From Allomyces macrogynus ATCC 38327 (taxonomy: Eukaryota; Blastocladiomycota; Blastocladiomycetes; Blastocladiales; Blastocladiaceae), in assembly GCA_000151295.1 (NCBI GenBank), contig GG745330.1, positions 58,840 through 122,839 on the forward strand: a stretch of 64,000 nt of DNA, written 5' to 3'. The translations under genes and the position numbers were made by a program. Positions 47,328 to 57,743 of this stretch are shown one piece after another. The notes beneath the pieces were generated by a model. The model saw only the letters and a list, made by a program, of their open reading frames with translations. It did no database searches and had not been told where the DNA came from. Positions within the stretch are counted from its first letter, which is position 1, and the number at the start of each line of letters is the position of its first letter.

Positions 47328-49336
47328 CTACAATGGTGCAAATCCGAGTCCGTGGTCAAACCCAAGGGATAGCAGCATGCGTCGATACGGCGCAAACGCG
47401 ACCGCCGACACGCGGTTCTCCCGGTGCACGCCCTGTACCGTCTGCGTCAGGTGCACGAACCGGTCCATTTGCTGGTTCGCGGCGCGGTAGTGCGCGGCCA
47501 TGTAGCGCAGGTCCCGCAAGTTGACGGCCGCGTGCTCGGCGCCCGCCGCAAAGTAGTGCGCGTCGTACGGGTCGTGCGCACTTGTGGTATACGTCGACAA
47601 GTTCTTGTCGGTGACAACGCCAAACGTGTCCGGCACGCACGACCGGATATCCGACCGGTCCACGAGCCGCTTGTCGCACACGGCAAACTGCGACTCTTGC
47701 TCGGCCAGCGCAATCACCAGCAGGTTTGCATCGACCGACGACTCGAGAATCTGCGTGATGCGCTGTGCGCGCAGCTGAAACGGCCACCGCAGCTGGTCCG
47801 CGTCCAGGTCGTACCAGTGCAGCCGCCCATTGGCGCCGCCCGTCCACAAATCAGCACCCGTCAGCGACTGCGCCTGAACGCACGCCGTGTGGTGCACCGG
47901 TACCTGGAACAGCTTGTAGTGCGTGCGAAACGCCAGCTCCGCCGGCAGGTCGTTGTCGCCGCTGCCGCCCACGTCGGCCGTGTCGAGTTGCCATAGGTAG
48001 GTTTTCTTGCCGCGAAGTCCGCTCGTGATGAACCGGAGGGCCTGGTTTCGGTCGGCAGCGACGGCTGAGACGTACGAGTCGTGCATGTCGTACGAGAAGG
48101 CGCGCGTCGTGGCGCGGAATGTGGGCCTGGCATGGTCGTGCGCGTGCACGAGTGTGAGTTTCTGCTTGCTGTCCTTTCCGTGTTGGCAATGATCAGGTGC
48201 GACGTGCCCAAGGCCCCCATCGACTCGACCATGGAGTGCCGCAATGCCGTGGCCGCAATGTTGGCAACGTGCTCTTTGGTCGATAGGTCAAAGAACCGGA
48301 TACCGCGGTCCTGAAAATTGCACGAAATGATCGCATTTATGATCAGCTCCAACAATCGAATCGAGAAAGTCAGAGAACAACACGTACCTGATGAGCCGTG
48401 ATCGCGCACTCAGGGGAACCGACCAGGTTCACGATCAGTGCACGGGGCACACGCGTCTCGATGCGCGAAATCAGTTCGGTGCTATTGATTTGCACTTTTT
48501 GCGGGCGTGCGAGCACAGCCGGATTGCAGCACCAGGGGCTGGAGCAGAAGAATGAGGAACCGCCGTTGGCGGTTCTGGCGAGGCTGTGACCACAGCAGCC
48601 GGTCGTGCGACCGGTGCTATCTTTGGCCGTGCCGCAACCGCGGCGATCGCGGGAGTGACGACGACGGTAGGTGGCGGAACGGGAGCCGGCGGCGGCGGTG
48701 CCGGAGCCGGTGTGATGACGGGAACGCGCACAGGTTTGATGGCGTGGTACTCGGCTAGTTATCGCTGCAGGTCGTCGTTGGCCTTTGTGCGCTCCTGCTC
48801 GAGCGCGACGCGTTCCGTTTCGAGCTGTTTCATCTGCTCCGTGAGCTGCCTGAGCCGCTCTGGAGCTGAATTGTTTGCATGATCCCTTCAATTCGCGTCC
48901 ACATGGCCTTGGCGGCCGCGGCCGACTCCCCGGCGACATGCGACGCTGCGTGCGCAGCCGCTTGGGCTGCAGTTTGCCAGGCAGCAGCCGCGGCGGTGTT
49001 GACGGTCAGAACAGCAGGAACAAGACTTGGCGGAGTAAAGGCGGTCGCGACGTGGGGAGCACGCGGCGGCGTGATTTCGCACAGGCCAATCGTGAACGGC
49101 TCAGCCTTGGGGGCGGGAACTGCGGCTGGTGGGCTCGCGGTCGATGCCAAAGCGCTTTTCGGGTGCAGTTGCCGCTGCCGGTGGTGCTCTTGGTGCTGCT
49201 GCTGCCGCTTCTGGTGCGCATGAGCCTTGTCGTGCCGCTGGTGGTGATGCTGTTGTTGTTGCTGGTGCTGCTCATGCCGCCGCTGGTGCTGCTTTTGCTG
49301 CTGTTTCAGCAGCGGCTGCTGCTGCTGCCTTTGCAC
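47328..49336 (-). CDS. WD40-like protein with poly-Gln N-terminus (family not recognised)
   Basis: The first exon (ATG 49336) is a run of Gln/His (QRQQQQPLLKQQQKQHQ and on), then an Ala-rich part and a helix ending MWTRIEGIMQTI. A further exon near 48780-48850 gives coiled coil QMKQLETERVALEQERTKAN, then a Pro/Ala/Val linker. From 48540 the fold begins: INSTELISRIETRVPRALIV, CAITAHQ, an intron (GTACGT near 48388 to CAG near 48313), then DRGIRFFDLSTKEHVANI. WD-like blades follow (YLWQLDTAD, LWTGGANGRLHWYDLDADQL) to the stop at 47328. The reading shifts frame at about 48180 between LIIANT and KDSKQKLTL with no intron room. A beta-propeller with an oligomerising N-terminus recalls Groucho/Tup1 layouts, but no motif confirms it. 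Confidence 0.55.
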
Positions 49337-50480
49337 ATGCGACCGTTTGGCCGTGGGCGCTTGCTAGTCGTAACCCTGTATGCTCCCCACGACACCGCTT
49401 CTCACTGTGGGATCCCACGACCGATGATGACAACGATCCTGGCGTGACCGCATTCAGGCCGTATAACGGCCATTGCGGAGGCGCGTGCGTAAACGGCGTG
49501 CCTGGCTACCCCATTCCCGCGCGTCCGCCCTGACTTGTTCTCCTCTTGCATGGCGGTTGTGGTGGTGGTGGCATGGGCGGCAATGAGTTTTCCGTGAACC
49601 GAATATTCTTGGCCAGAGTCGACGCTGATGCCGAGGAAGACGACGATGACAGTGGGCGTATAACCACAAGCGTTTGAGCAGGTGATGTAGTCCTTGCCAA
49701 AACACTCGACACATGCCTGCTGTGGTGCCAGTGTCCCATACTGGTCCTTGGCAGTGCGGCGCGCGTTTGCAGTGGCGTCAAGATGGGCTTGACATCGCAT
49801 GCTTTGTTGTTGCTCAAGTCAATCATGAACAGTGTTGTAGTGCGTGAAGGTGGGCATGCTGCTGATGGCGGCAGTAGAGATGATGCAACATAATGGTCAG
49901 GCTGGTTTGAACTGGCCAGATGATAGGTTAGGTTTTAGGCTTGCTGGGAGTGGCCAGCCACTTGACTCTTCTTGCACACTGCACCCATCCACACACATTG
50001 TGCATGCGCACCTTGCGCATTGTGAAGAGCTCCGTGTACTGCATCTGTGCATACCATCTATCTTGTTTTCGTCGCGTGATTGTGTGTGAAAGAGGGCCTG
50101 TGGTGATTGCACCATGGTTGAACAAGGCAGGCCAGCTTGGTGTGTGACCAGACACCACCTGTGGCTGCCATGGGCGACCCACTGGACGGACTTGAATGAA
50201 ACTACCAGCAGTCTGTAGGGTACATTGAGCTCTTAATTCCTCGATGGCAACCCTTGCGGCTGGGTCGATGGCCACTGTTGAGGGGCTCAGTCATGATTTT
50301 CAATGGCAGGGCCAAAAAACAAAATAACATGTGTTGTTGTTGTAAGCCAACCACCTCCACACTTGCACATCAAGCACTTCCAAATTTGAACAACCATATT
50401 GTCACATCACAACAACACTTGTTGGCAACCTGAACGAATTGAACAAAAGTCTCTCCCTGCAAACACAACATGGACACTGA
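49337..50480. other. Lower-GC stretch at the left side of the transposon island
   Basis: About 1.1 kb where base composition falls and CA/TG-rich sequence begins. A minus-strand frame of 132 codons (49402-49800) with several cysteines (CVECFGKDYITCSNACGY) is open, but I recognise no family. It could be the end of a decayed element or an upstream exon. Nothing else supported. Confidence 0.35.
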
Positions 50481-51020
50481 ATGACCCAACATCACCAACA
50501 TTGCCCACATGGTGCAGCTCATGCAGTTCAGTTGCATCAGACGCAGTTGGTACAATTGTTTGGTTGGATGATCCAGGCCATTGAAGTGTACAAGGATGCT
50601 ATGGAAGATGCTAACAAGATCAACCCAACATTCATGGAGTACCACTACCACAAGCACACCTGTTGCATGCAACCCTTCAACTTTGCCAAGTATACTGATG
50701 CGGACTCGATCTGTCATTTCCGCTTCCTGCTGCAGCATATCTGGCAGCTTGCCAACCTTCTCCTTCCCAGTGTGCCCATTGTTTGGGTGGATGATGTTGG
50801 CTTTGTTGACTGCATTGAAGCTTTGTGGAATGACCTCAAGCAACTTGCATTCCTAACACGCTTTTTCGATCTTGAGCTGTTCTTTTCTCACGACCAAACT
50901 GCGTTCAGTCACATCCTCAACTGAGAAATGGTTGTACAATGTGCTGGCCAAGTCAAAGGAAAAGAAGTGGGACCCACACCCCAACAACATGACCAACAAC
51001 CAAACCATGATCACTGCATT
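50481..51020 (+). pseudogene. Decayed PIF/Harbinger-type transposase, N-terminal part
   Basis: The frame 50481-50924 gives FRFLLQHIWQLANLLLPSVP, CIEALWNDLKQLAFLTRFFD and LELFFSHDQTAFSHILN. This is the pattern of the N-terminal region of DDE_Tnp_4 (PIF/Harbinger-like) transposases, which is FRF...L..LL, then LCMLLRRLAYPxRWxDLExxFGRS and a helix WLYxxL. The next part, EKWLYNVLAKSKEKKWDPH, lies in another frame from about 50925 on, so the copy has at least one frame break. The DDE catalytic domain that should follow could not be found intact up to 52.1 kb. The element is inferred to be a dead remnant. No terminal inverted repeats were identified. Confidence 0.5.
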
Positions 51021-52249
51021 TTCCCAACATCCTTTGACATTTCACCAAAAGAATTCAAAAATGAGAACACTTGGGTCAATCTGACACATGTCAACCACAA
51101 AAAACACAGTGCCTGCTAAGCACCACCCCAAACCAAATGCTCCTGCTGCCACAGCAGTCACCCACAATCTTTGCCATCATTCCCCACCCAGACCTCAACA
51201 TGCGAGACGCCTCTGATGTTCAAAATGGCATGTGCAATGGCCACCTCTGGCACAACTGCTGCTTACAACCCACCAACCACTGAAACATTCAATCCTGGCC
51301 CACTGACACAGCCAGTGGCCGCTCCTGATGACCGCCATTCCTGCAAGACGTCACAATGGTCAAACTGACCAGCCATGTATGCCACCTGTCACATGATAGC
51401 TGCACTGTGCCACACCCCCATTCACTGCCTCAATTTCACTACCATTTTTGGGGGAGTTTGAAGGCCCCACATCATGGTTTGCTGTTTTTCTTTGTCATTC
51501 CAAAATGGTTGCCAGGCAATGGGGCAAGCATTGTGGAGGTTCAATAGCATGGCAGGCCCACCACAGTGTGCTCTTTGCCCCCTGCTTGCCTGCCAAGGAA
51601 ACAAACTGCCCACTAACAACATCTTGTTGCGTCACTCAGAGCTGCTGCCATCAAGACAGTCCTAATCAACCCAGATTTTGAGGATGCAACATGTGCCACC
51701 CACCCTGGTTTCCATACACAAGAACAGACCACTAATCTGTGACAGGTACAAATCTTGGGCCCCATTTCTTCAGTTTGGCAAGCACATTTTATGACCGTTT
51801 TCTGTTCAAGTCTGTGCACAAGAATGTGCAAGATGATCTGTGCAGTGGCCTTCTTCAGAAGAGCTGTGCAGTTGGCATCTTTAGGCAGTGCACTGTCATT
51901 TGGCACATGTTCTAGTGATCTAGACTGCTCCCATTGGCTGCAGGCCATGGTGCAATTGTTGGCCTCCAGCAAATTGGGCGCCTGTGATAACCTGCTTCTC
52001 TTGCTGGGCTGCTTGCCTCTGCTATATTGTTCATTCTGCCTACATGGACTCCATTGCCATCCCCCACAGTGTGCCTGTCCATGAGCTCTCTCATCATCAC
52101 CAAACTTTGAAGAATAACTTGGACTCCTCAAGTCTCAAAATGTCAATGGTTGTATGTAATACTAACCTCAAAATGAGACCTAAGGGGTCTGTTTGGGGTG
52201 GCAAATGGACTTGATTGCAAACAGGCCACTTGGGGGTTGACTTACTGCA

Positions 52250-52470
52250 GATGTATGTGACACATTTCCAAGAGTGACTCTTACAGAACTGTTCCTGACC
52301 TCCCTTGCCTCACAGGAGACACTCATGCTCACAGAAAGCACTCACAGATATCCACAGTAATCTGTCATCAGCCACTCAGCATCACCATCAGGGAGACACT
52401 TACAGGCAGCACTCATGGAGATGTACAGGAAGACACTAATGGTAAGCACATGACAGACCCATTGTTGACC
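52250..52470. repeat. Imperfect short repeats in the transposon island
   Basis: Variants of GAGACACTCATG / GAGACACTTACA / GAAGACACTAATGG and AGCACTCA recur at irregular spacing. They look like a degenerate minisatellite or the repetitive end of an element. Copies are too diverged to define a unit length by eye. Confidence 0.4.
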
Positions 52471-52968
52471 TGTGCATTAGGTTATGAGTGTCACACCCAC
52501 AGTGCTCCACCTGCCCCCCAAGTGACAGTCAGCAACTCCCCACTACTGTCGCCTGACACCCCACAAGTGTCACAAACCATTGGTATGTGACAGTCATGGA
52601 GGGCAGGCAGCTTGGGCAGCAGATGAGCAGCAGAGCAGTCATGAAGGAGATATACTTGGCAACACAGCACGTGGCCTGAACAACACCCCTCACCATGTGC
52701 ATGCAAGACGCGCTTCCTCCACCAAGTCGAACGGACCAACCAATGCATTGGACCGACCAACACGCTTTGTCCACCAAGTCCACAGCTTTCACAATCAAGT
52801 TCTTGAGCATTAACAAACAACGAGCGAGCCAACTGAAAATGGGAAATTACAGCGCAATCTTTCTCCAAATAAGCAAATCATGTACAATTGGGAGCGCCAA
52901 ATTGAAGCAGCACGCCCGCACACCCACCCGCCCTCACCGCCTCCACGCAACGACCAGCACCAGCTGGC

Positions 52969-54345
52969 TCAGTTGTTGAACCAGTAGACGCCCTCCTGGT
53001 CGACGGGCTCGACAAACTTGCACGTCGTCCACGACTGCCAAATTGCCTTGGCAATCGGCGTCTTGTCCATCTTGTAGTAGGGCGTGCCCTTGAGCTTCTC
53101 GCGCAGAATCTCGGTCGCCTTGATCGCATTGTAGTGCGGCATCGTCGACCAAATGTGGTGCACCACGTGCGAGTCGGCAATGTTGTGGAAAAAGTAGTTG
53201 AGAATGCCATAATCGCGGTCGACGGTCGCAATCGCGCCGCGCAAAAACGTGAACGCGTCGGCCGAGTAGTGCGGCAAGTCCGGGTGCGTGTGCTGCAGGA
53301 ACGTGATGATCACGAGCCACATGTTGACAAACAGGTACGGGATCAGGTAGAACTTGACGACGGCGGCGGCGCCAAAGACCGACCCGGCGTACCCGAGCAG
53401 ACCGAGCATGCCAAAGACACCAATGTTCGACAGGATAATGTCGCCGTAGTTGCGCGGCTCAAAGAAGGGCGACGACGGGAAAAAGTGCGACGCCCACCCG
53501 TACTCGGGGTACTTCTGGCCCGACGTGTTGTTGATGATGTAGGCGGGCCACCCAAACGTAAGCATGAACACAATGCCGAGCAAGCTGAACAGCGGCGATT
53601 CCTGGAGAAGCGAGTCGTGGCCCGGGTCGTAGTCGGGTGACGCGTTGCGCTCGCGCAGCTTCGGGTCCGACGCGATCAGCTCGGCGCGCGTGTGCGGCAC
53701 AAACACTTGGTCGTTGGTCAGGTGGTTGGTCGCCTTGTGGTGCTTGGAGTGCGTGATGCGCCACGCGTGGTAGGGCACCAGCAGCGCCGTGTGCAGAATG
53801 TAGCCGACCGTGTTGTTGAGCGTCTTGGACGACGAGAAGGACTGGTGACCGCACTCGTGCGCAATAACCTGCAAGCAAGAAGGGGGTTGCGTTAGCCAAA
53901 TGCCCTTGGACCAGAAAAATCCTGCCCTGTCCGCAAGCTGGGGACGCACCCAGATGCCCGTGCACACAATGCCCTGCGCGACCCAGTACGCGGCCCACAG
54001 CATCCACCGCACCGCGGCGCGCGCCGTCATGTCGAGCGGCAGCGTCTCGGAGAACGAGTCAATGTGCATGGCACCGTAGGCGAGCGCCGCGGCGAGAATC
54101 AGGTCATGGAACGTCCACAGAAACGACTTGAACGCCGACCGCTCAAACAAGTGCGCCGGAATCGCATCGCGCAGTTCCTTGAGCGACATGTCGATCGGTT
54201 GGTACCCGACCTTGTCGGCATTGCGCGCGGGCGTCGCGTGCTTGGCCTTGCCGCCCTTGCCAGCGGTCGCCGGCGTGCCACCGCCGCCACGGCGCTGCGA
54301 GAGAGTGTAGTTGGCCACGTCGGAAATCGTCGCTGGTGGCGCCAT
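52969..54345 (-). CDS. Delta-12-type (omega-6) fatty acid desaturase
   Basis: Membrane-bound front-to-middle desaturase of the FAD2 type, which adds a double bond to oleate in the ER. Exons 53950-54345 and 52969-53868 join across an 81-nt intron (GTGCGT...TTGCAG) to 431 residues. The intron length is a multiple of three, so the unspliced frame is also open, but splicing brings GIW next to VIAHECGH as in the family. Three histidine boxes are present: HECGH (136-140), HSKHH (172-176) and HVVHH (366-370). Hydrophobic spans lie between them (LLGIVFMLTFGWPAYI and FGMLGLLGYAGSVFGAAAVV). The first 45 residues are Gly/Thr/Lys-rich. Which of delta-12 or delta-15 activity it has cannot be read from the sequence. 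Start chosen at 54345 (MAPPATISD); an ATG at 54390 is in frame upstream. Confidence 0.92.
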   Translation of the reverse strand: MAPPATISDVANYTLSQRRGGGGTPATAGKGGKAKHATPARNADKVGYQPIDMSLKELRDAIPAHLFERSAFKSFLWTFHDLILAAALAYGAMHIDSFSETLPLDMTARAAVRWMLWAAYWVAQGIVCTGIWVRPQLADRAGFFWSKGIWLTQPPSCLQVIAHECGHQSFSSSKTLNNTVGYILHTALLVPYHAWRITHSKHHKATNHLTNDQVFVPHTRAELIASDPKLRERNASPDYDPGHDSLLQESPLFSLLGIVFMLTFGWPAYIINNTSGQKYPEYGWASHFFPSSPFFEPRNYGDIILSNIGVFGMLGLLGYAGSVFGAAAVVKFYLIPYLFVNMWLVIITFLQHTHPDLPHYSADAFTFLRGAIATVDRDYGILNYFFHNIADSHVVHHIWSTMPHYNAIKATEILREKLKGTPYYKMDKTPIAKAIWQSWTTCKFVEPVDQEGVYWFNN

Positions 54346-55090
54346 GGCTGTCGTCGTCGTCGTTCTCGTCGTAGGTCGTCCTGCGTTCACTGGTGAGCTG
54401 ACGGCGGGAATGTTGCAGTCGCGCGGCCGGGAGAACGACGTACAGGCTCGTCAAGTCGGCACCAAAACGTCCCCGCGGCAAAGTGAGCGAGAGGGGGAAC
54501 CAGAACAGCGTCGTGGGCCGGCCAGCTTTATACACATTTGCGCCGTGCGGTCAAATGCGCGAGACGTCGGCGCAACCGGTTTTGGTTTTCAATCGGGCAC
54601 GGCCGTGATGCCGGCGGCGGAGATGCGCCTGTCACGGTCACTGGTCCATGGCGCTGCAGCAAGTTCTCGTTTTGGGTCGAGCTGTTCTCGGCCAGGCGGG
54701 CATGATGGTGCGTGTTGTTATCGTTGGTTGTTGTTGTGATGCCCCACAGCCGGAACATAGCCCCAAACTCGACGCGGCTCGACGCCAGATCTTCGCCAGC
54801 GGTGCACTTTCGCCCCTTCAGCAAATTTGGCATCAACGGGGTTCGAACCGCGGGCCTCCGCCGAGGCTGGCATTCCGATCGGGCATCGCCCCATACCTGT
54901 CATTTCTATCATGTTCTCGAGACACTGTCTCCATGCCCAGAGTGACGTGGAGCACGAGCGGCTCTCAGGCCATCCGTGTGTCGCAACTGGCCATCCATGT
55001 GTCGCAACTTGCCGTTGATCCACAAATCATTCGACATTCGCCGGCTGCAACCCCGCGCGTACCAACCTCCAGTACCTTCGAAACGATAAA
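54346..55090. other. Divergent intergenic region desaturase / PIN4
   Basis: About 745 bp between two starts. It contains a B-box-like GGTTCGAACC near 54839, which is not part of a foldable tRNA (see rejected), and a short direct repeat (CCATCCGTGTGTCGCAACT and CCATCCATGTGTCGCAACT) at about 54968-55010. No gene. Confidence 0.5.
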
Positions 55091-55971
55091 ATGGCCAAGG
55101 GCGGCAATAAGGGCAAGGGCGGCAGCAAAGGTGGATCGAGCGGCGATGGTGCCGTATCTGCTTCAGCAATGGCCTGCCAAGCGCGATGCGCGCGAGAACA
55201 AGCACCCAAATAGCCAATTGATTCTGAAAGCATCAATAATTGACGGGATTCGGTGCACGAACGGACAGCTGGCTCGTCGAGCAAGAGCAGCGACCTGAAG
55301 GCTGCGTCGAGCATCCGCGTCCGTCACATTTTGTGCGAGAAGCACTCCAAGGTTGGCTTGTCCGTGGCCATGGTGATGACAACTACCGGACGCGTTCCTT
55401 ACTCGGCGACGATGTGGCTGATAGATCATGGAGGCCCTGAACGCGTTGACCGTGGATAAGATGTCGTTTGACAAAGTGCGAACTGCTGTTGCCGTGCATG
55501 CCCGCGCGATGAGCGATGCTGAAATGCGCTTACTTTGCTGATCTAGGTCGCGGAAAGGTATTCCGAGGACAAGGCTCGGTCAGGTGCGTGGATGCTGGTG
55601 GTCGCGCGCTTTTTCCACGATCAGATCGCCGGACTGACCGCCCTCGAAATTTCTAGGTGGGAGCTTGGGCTGGATGACCCGCGGGAGCATGGTCGGCGAG
55701 TTCCAAGGTACAGGCCACTTGGTCCACGGATCGTGGATCTCGTTTTGCTGGACCGCTGATCTGACGCCAACGCACCACGCTTGAATAGATGCCGCGTTCA
55801 AGCTGACGCCGAGCACCGTTGGCAACCCCGTCTTCACAAACCCGCCCGTGAAAACCAAGTTTGGGTACCATATCATCAGTACGTTGCGCATCTTTGTTAT
55901 TCTCCGCCCCCGGGTTGGGCTGAACCGCTGACCGTGATATTCACTCTCTAGTGGTCGAGGACCGGAAGTGA
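55091..55971 (+). CDS. PIN4: Parvulin-type prolyl isomerase PIN4/Par14
   Basis: Par14 is a small peptidyl-prolyl isomerase tied to rRNA processing and chromatin. Seven exons join exactly: 55091-55148, 55269-55351, 55425-55475, 55547-55583, 55657-55707, 55789-55878, 55952-55971. The product is 129 residues (human Par14: 131). The Gly/Lys-rich N-terminus ([13 protein letters not shown]) is the basic tail of Par14. The domain shows [51 protein letters not shown] and [16 protein letters not shown] at the end. All introns are GT-AG, 71-120 nt, and each junction restores the conserved reading. Six introns in 390 coding bases is dense for this window. Two exons are 37 and 20 nt. Confidence 0.95.
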
Positions 55972-56067
55972 TGGGTGGAGAATAAAGAAAAGGAATCATG
56001 TACTATTGACGAGCAAAATTGGATTGGGCAGCAATGTGGTGGGGTCGAGTACGCAAAGAACAGCATA

Positions 56068-57274
56068 TCAATGGCGGTGGGCCTCGGTCAAGTCAATCTC
56101 GGCCAACTCGCCGAAAAACTCACGGAGCCGGCGCATCTGCATGCGCAGGTAGACGCCCATGACCGTGAGCGAGACGCGGACGTGCCCGTTGCTGCTCAAG
56201 ATCGCCTCGTTCGCGACCTTGGTCAAAGTCGTGCGGCCAAACGCGTGGTTGACAATGAACAGCGACGGTTCCGCGGCCTCGCCTTCGTGCAGCTGCACGA
56301 GCCCCTTGACGCGGTAGACGGTGTCCTTGCTCAGCGTCCCGAGGAAAGACTCAAACGCCGCGACCGTCGGTGGTGCTTGAGCCTCGTCACTCGCGTTCTG
56401 CTTGACGAGAACCAAATCGACCTCGTTCTCCATGTGGTGCTTGTCGAGCCCCGCCGACACGTCCTCGAGACTCGTGCCGTGCGACGCGGAAAAGAGCTTG
56501 GTGTCGAGCCCGAACACCACGTCGAGACTGAGCCCGGGCGAGTACTTGACCTTGGGCGTGTCTTCGTTGAGCTCATCGATGCGGTCAATGACCAGGTCCA
56601 CGTCGCGCTCGGTCGCGAGCTGCCACTTGTTCAGCAGGATCAAGTCCGTGTAGGCCGCCTGCATCTTGGCCGTGTACGACGTGTCTACAAGCGGCGGGCA
56701 GTCGAATGCGTCAGCGCATTTCGTCGGGTGGAGAACCGTCGGCGAGCTGTCGACGCGTCGAATCGGTTGGCACCTTCGTAGCCGCGGAAGTTGACGCAGT
56801 CAACGACCGTGATGATCGAGTCGAGGTGGAACTTGGGCTCCATTTGCCGGATCTGCCACGCAATCGGTGCCGGGAAGGCGCTCCCGCTCGACTCGATGAT
56901 GATACGGTCCGGATTGTACTTCGCTATTACGAATTGCACAACTTGTCGTTAGATTTCTGCGCATGTGTTGACGGTCAACGATACGGCGCACCTTGCAGCT
57001 CCTCGAGTGCATTCTTCATTTGACCGACGAGCACGCAGCACAGGCACCCGTTGAGCATTTCCGTGACCTTGATCGACCCTTCTTGCGCGAGCAGCGAGTC
57101 GACCTCGACCGACCCAAACTCGTTTTTCAGCAGGCACACGTTGTAGCCCGCCGTCGACGCGTTGAGCCGATGGATCAGGTCCAGGATAATGGTCGTCTTG
57201 CCCGCGCCCAGGAACCCGGTCACGACCGTAACCTGCACAGGCGCGTCGGCTTGCTCCAAATCGGCCGACGACAT
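56068..57274 (-). CDS. CobW/ZNG1-type zinc-chaperone GTPase
   Basis: G3E GTPases of the CobW/CBWD (ZNG1) group bind zinc and hand it to client proteins using GTP. Exons 56992-57274, 56774-56941 and 56068-56684 join to 355 residues; the introns are 50 and 89 nt. Walker A is TGFLGAGKTT (residues 19-28). The zinc site CxCC is in NGCLCC (Cys77, 79, 80). A Glu-Ser-Ser-Gly strand (IIIESSGSAFP), SIITVVDCVNF and a guanine-specificity NKW (LLNKWQLATERDVD) follow. The C-terminal CobW_C domain has DTVYRVKGLVQL. The class III-like tail present in some ZNG1 proteins is absent; it ends with DLTEAHRH. It could belong to a different CobW subgroup than ZNG1. Divergent from NDUFA1. Confidence 0.88.
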
Positions 57275-57743
57275 CGTTGATTGCTGGGGCTTGCTGCGTT
57301 CTTGAGGGGCGCTGAAGCAGCGCAGAAATTGGCCTTGGAGCTCGAGCGTCGCACAACCGTGTCGAGAAGATGCAGTGGGTCTGGGTCTGAATCAAATCGA
57401 AAAGACTCGTCGCCGTTGGTTCGTGCTCGTCGCCGTTGGTTCGTGCTCGTCGCCGGATCGGGAGTTGCGACTTCGGCCACGGCGCGACTGGGCTTTTCAT
57501 CCAGGAGGCGCCTGCAGAAGCGAGAGACGCCTGCAGTGACCTGGCCGCGAAGCGTCTGCTGCTTGGTCAAGACAACTCCTGCCACGCCTGTCTTTTGTTC
57601 AAACAGCTTGCAGCAAGCTGTCGCGGCGATCAAGTAGTTGGCCACCGCGACGGCAGCGCAAAACCAACCACGCGACACGACCGCGAGGACATAACTCCTC
57701 GCATTTTGATCTCGGCAAGCCAGCGACCCCCGACCGACCCGCC
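57275..57743. other. Divergent intergenic region CobW / NDUFA1
   Basis: About 470 bp between diverging starts. It holds a short direct repeat (CGTCGCCGTTGGTTCGTGCT twice in a row, near 57407-57450), otherwise nothing recognised. Confidence 0.55.

Larger units (their letters stand above)
49840..52960. mobile_element. Lower-GC transposon-derived island
   Basis: This roughly 3.1-kb block is visibly poorer in G+C and richer in CA/TG than the flanking genes. It has no intact gene, holds the transposase relic, and ends just before the desaturase 3' end. The boundaries are by composition only. Codon style differs from all host genes in the window. It interrupts the otherwise dense gene spacing, which fits insertion of one or more elements followed by decay. 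Confidence 0.5.

Noticed and set aside
48890..49336. CAG/CTG-rich tract as a stand-alone repeat element
   Set aside because: It is mixed CAG/CAC/CAA coding for Gln/His in the open frame of the WD40-like gene, so it is treated as coding low complexity.
51613..52131. 172-codon minus-strand frame in the transposon island
   Set aside because: It matches no family and overlaps an equally long meaningless plus-strand frame; likely chance in decayed sequence.
54826..54905. Possible tRNA gene, suggested by GGTTCGAACC
   Set aside because: The motif is its own reverse complement, the T-stem does not pair on either strand, there is no A box at the right distance, and no acceptor stem can be formed.
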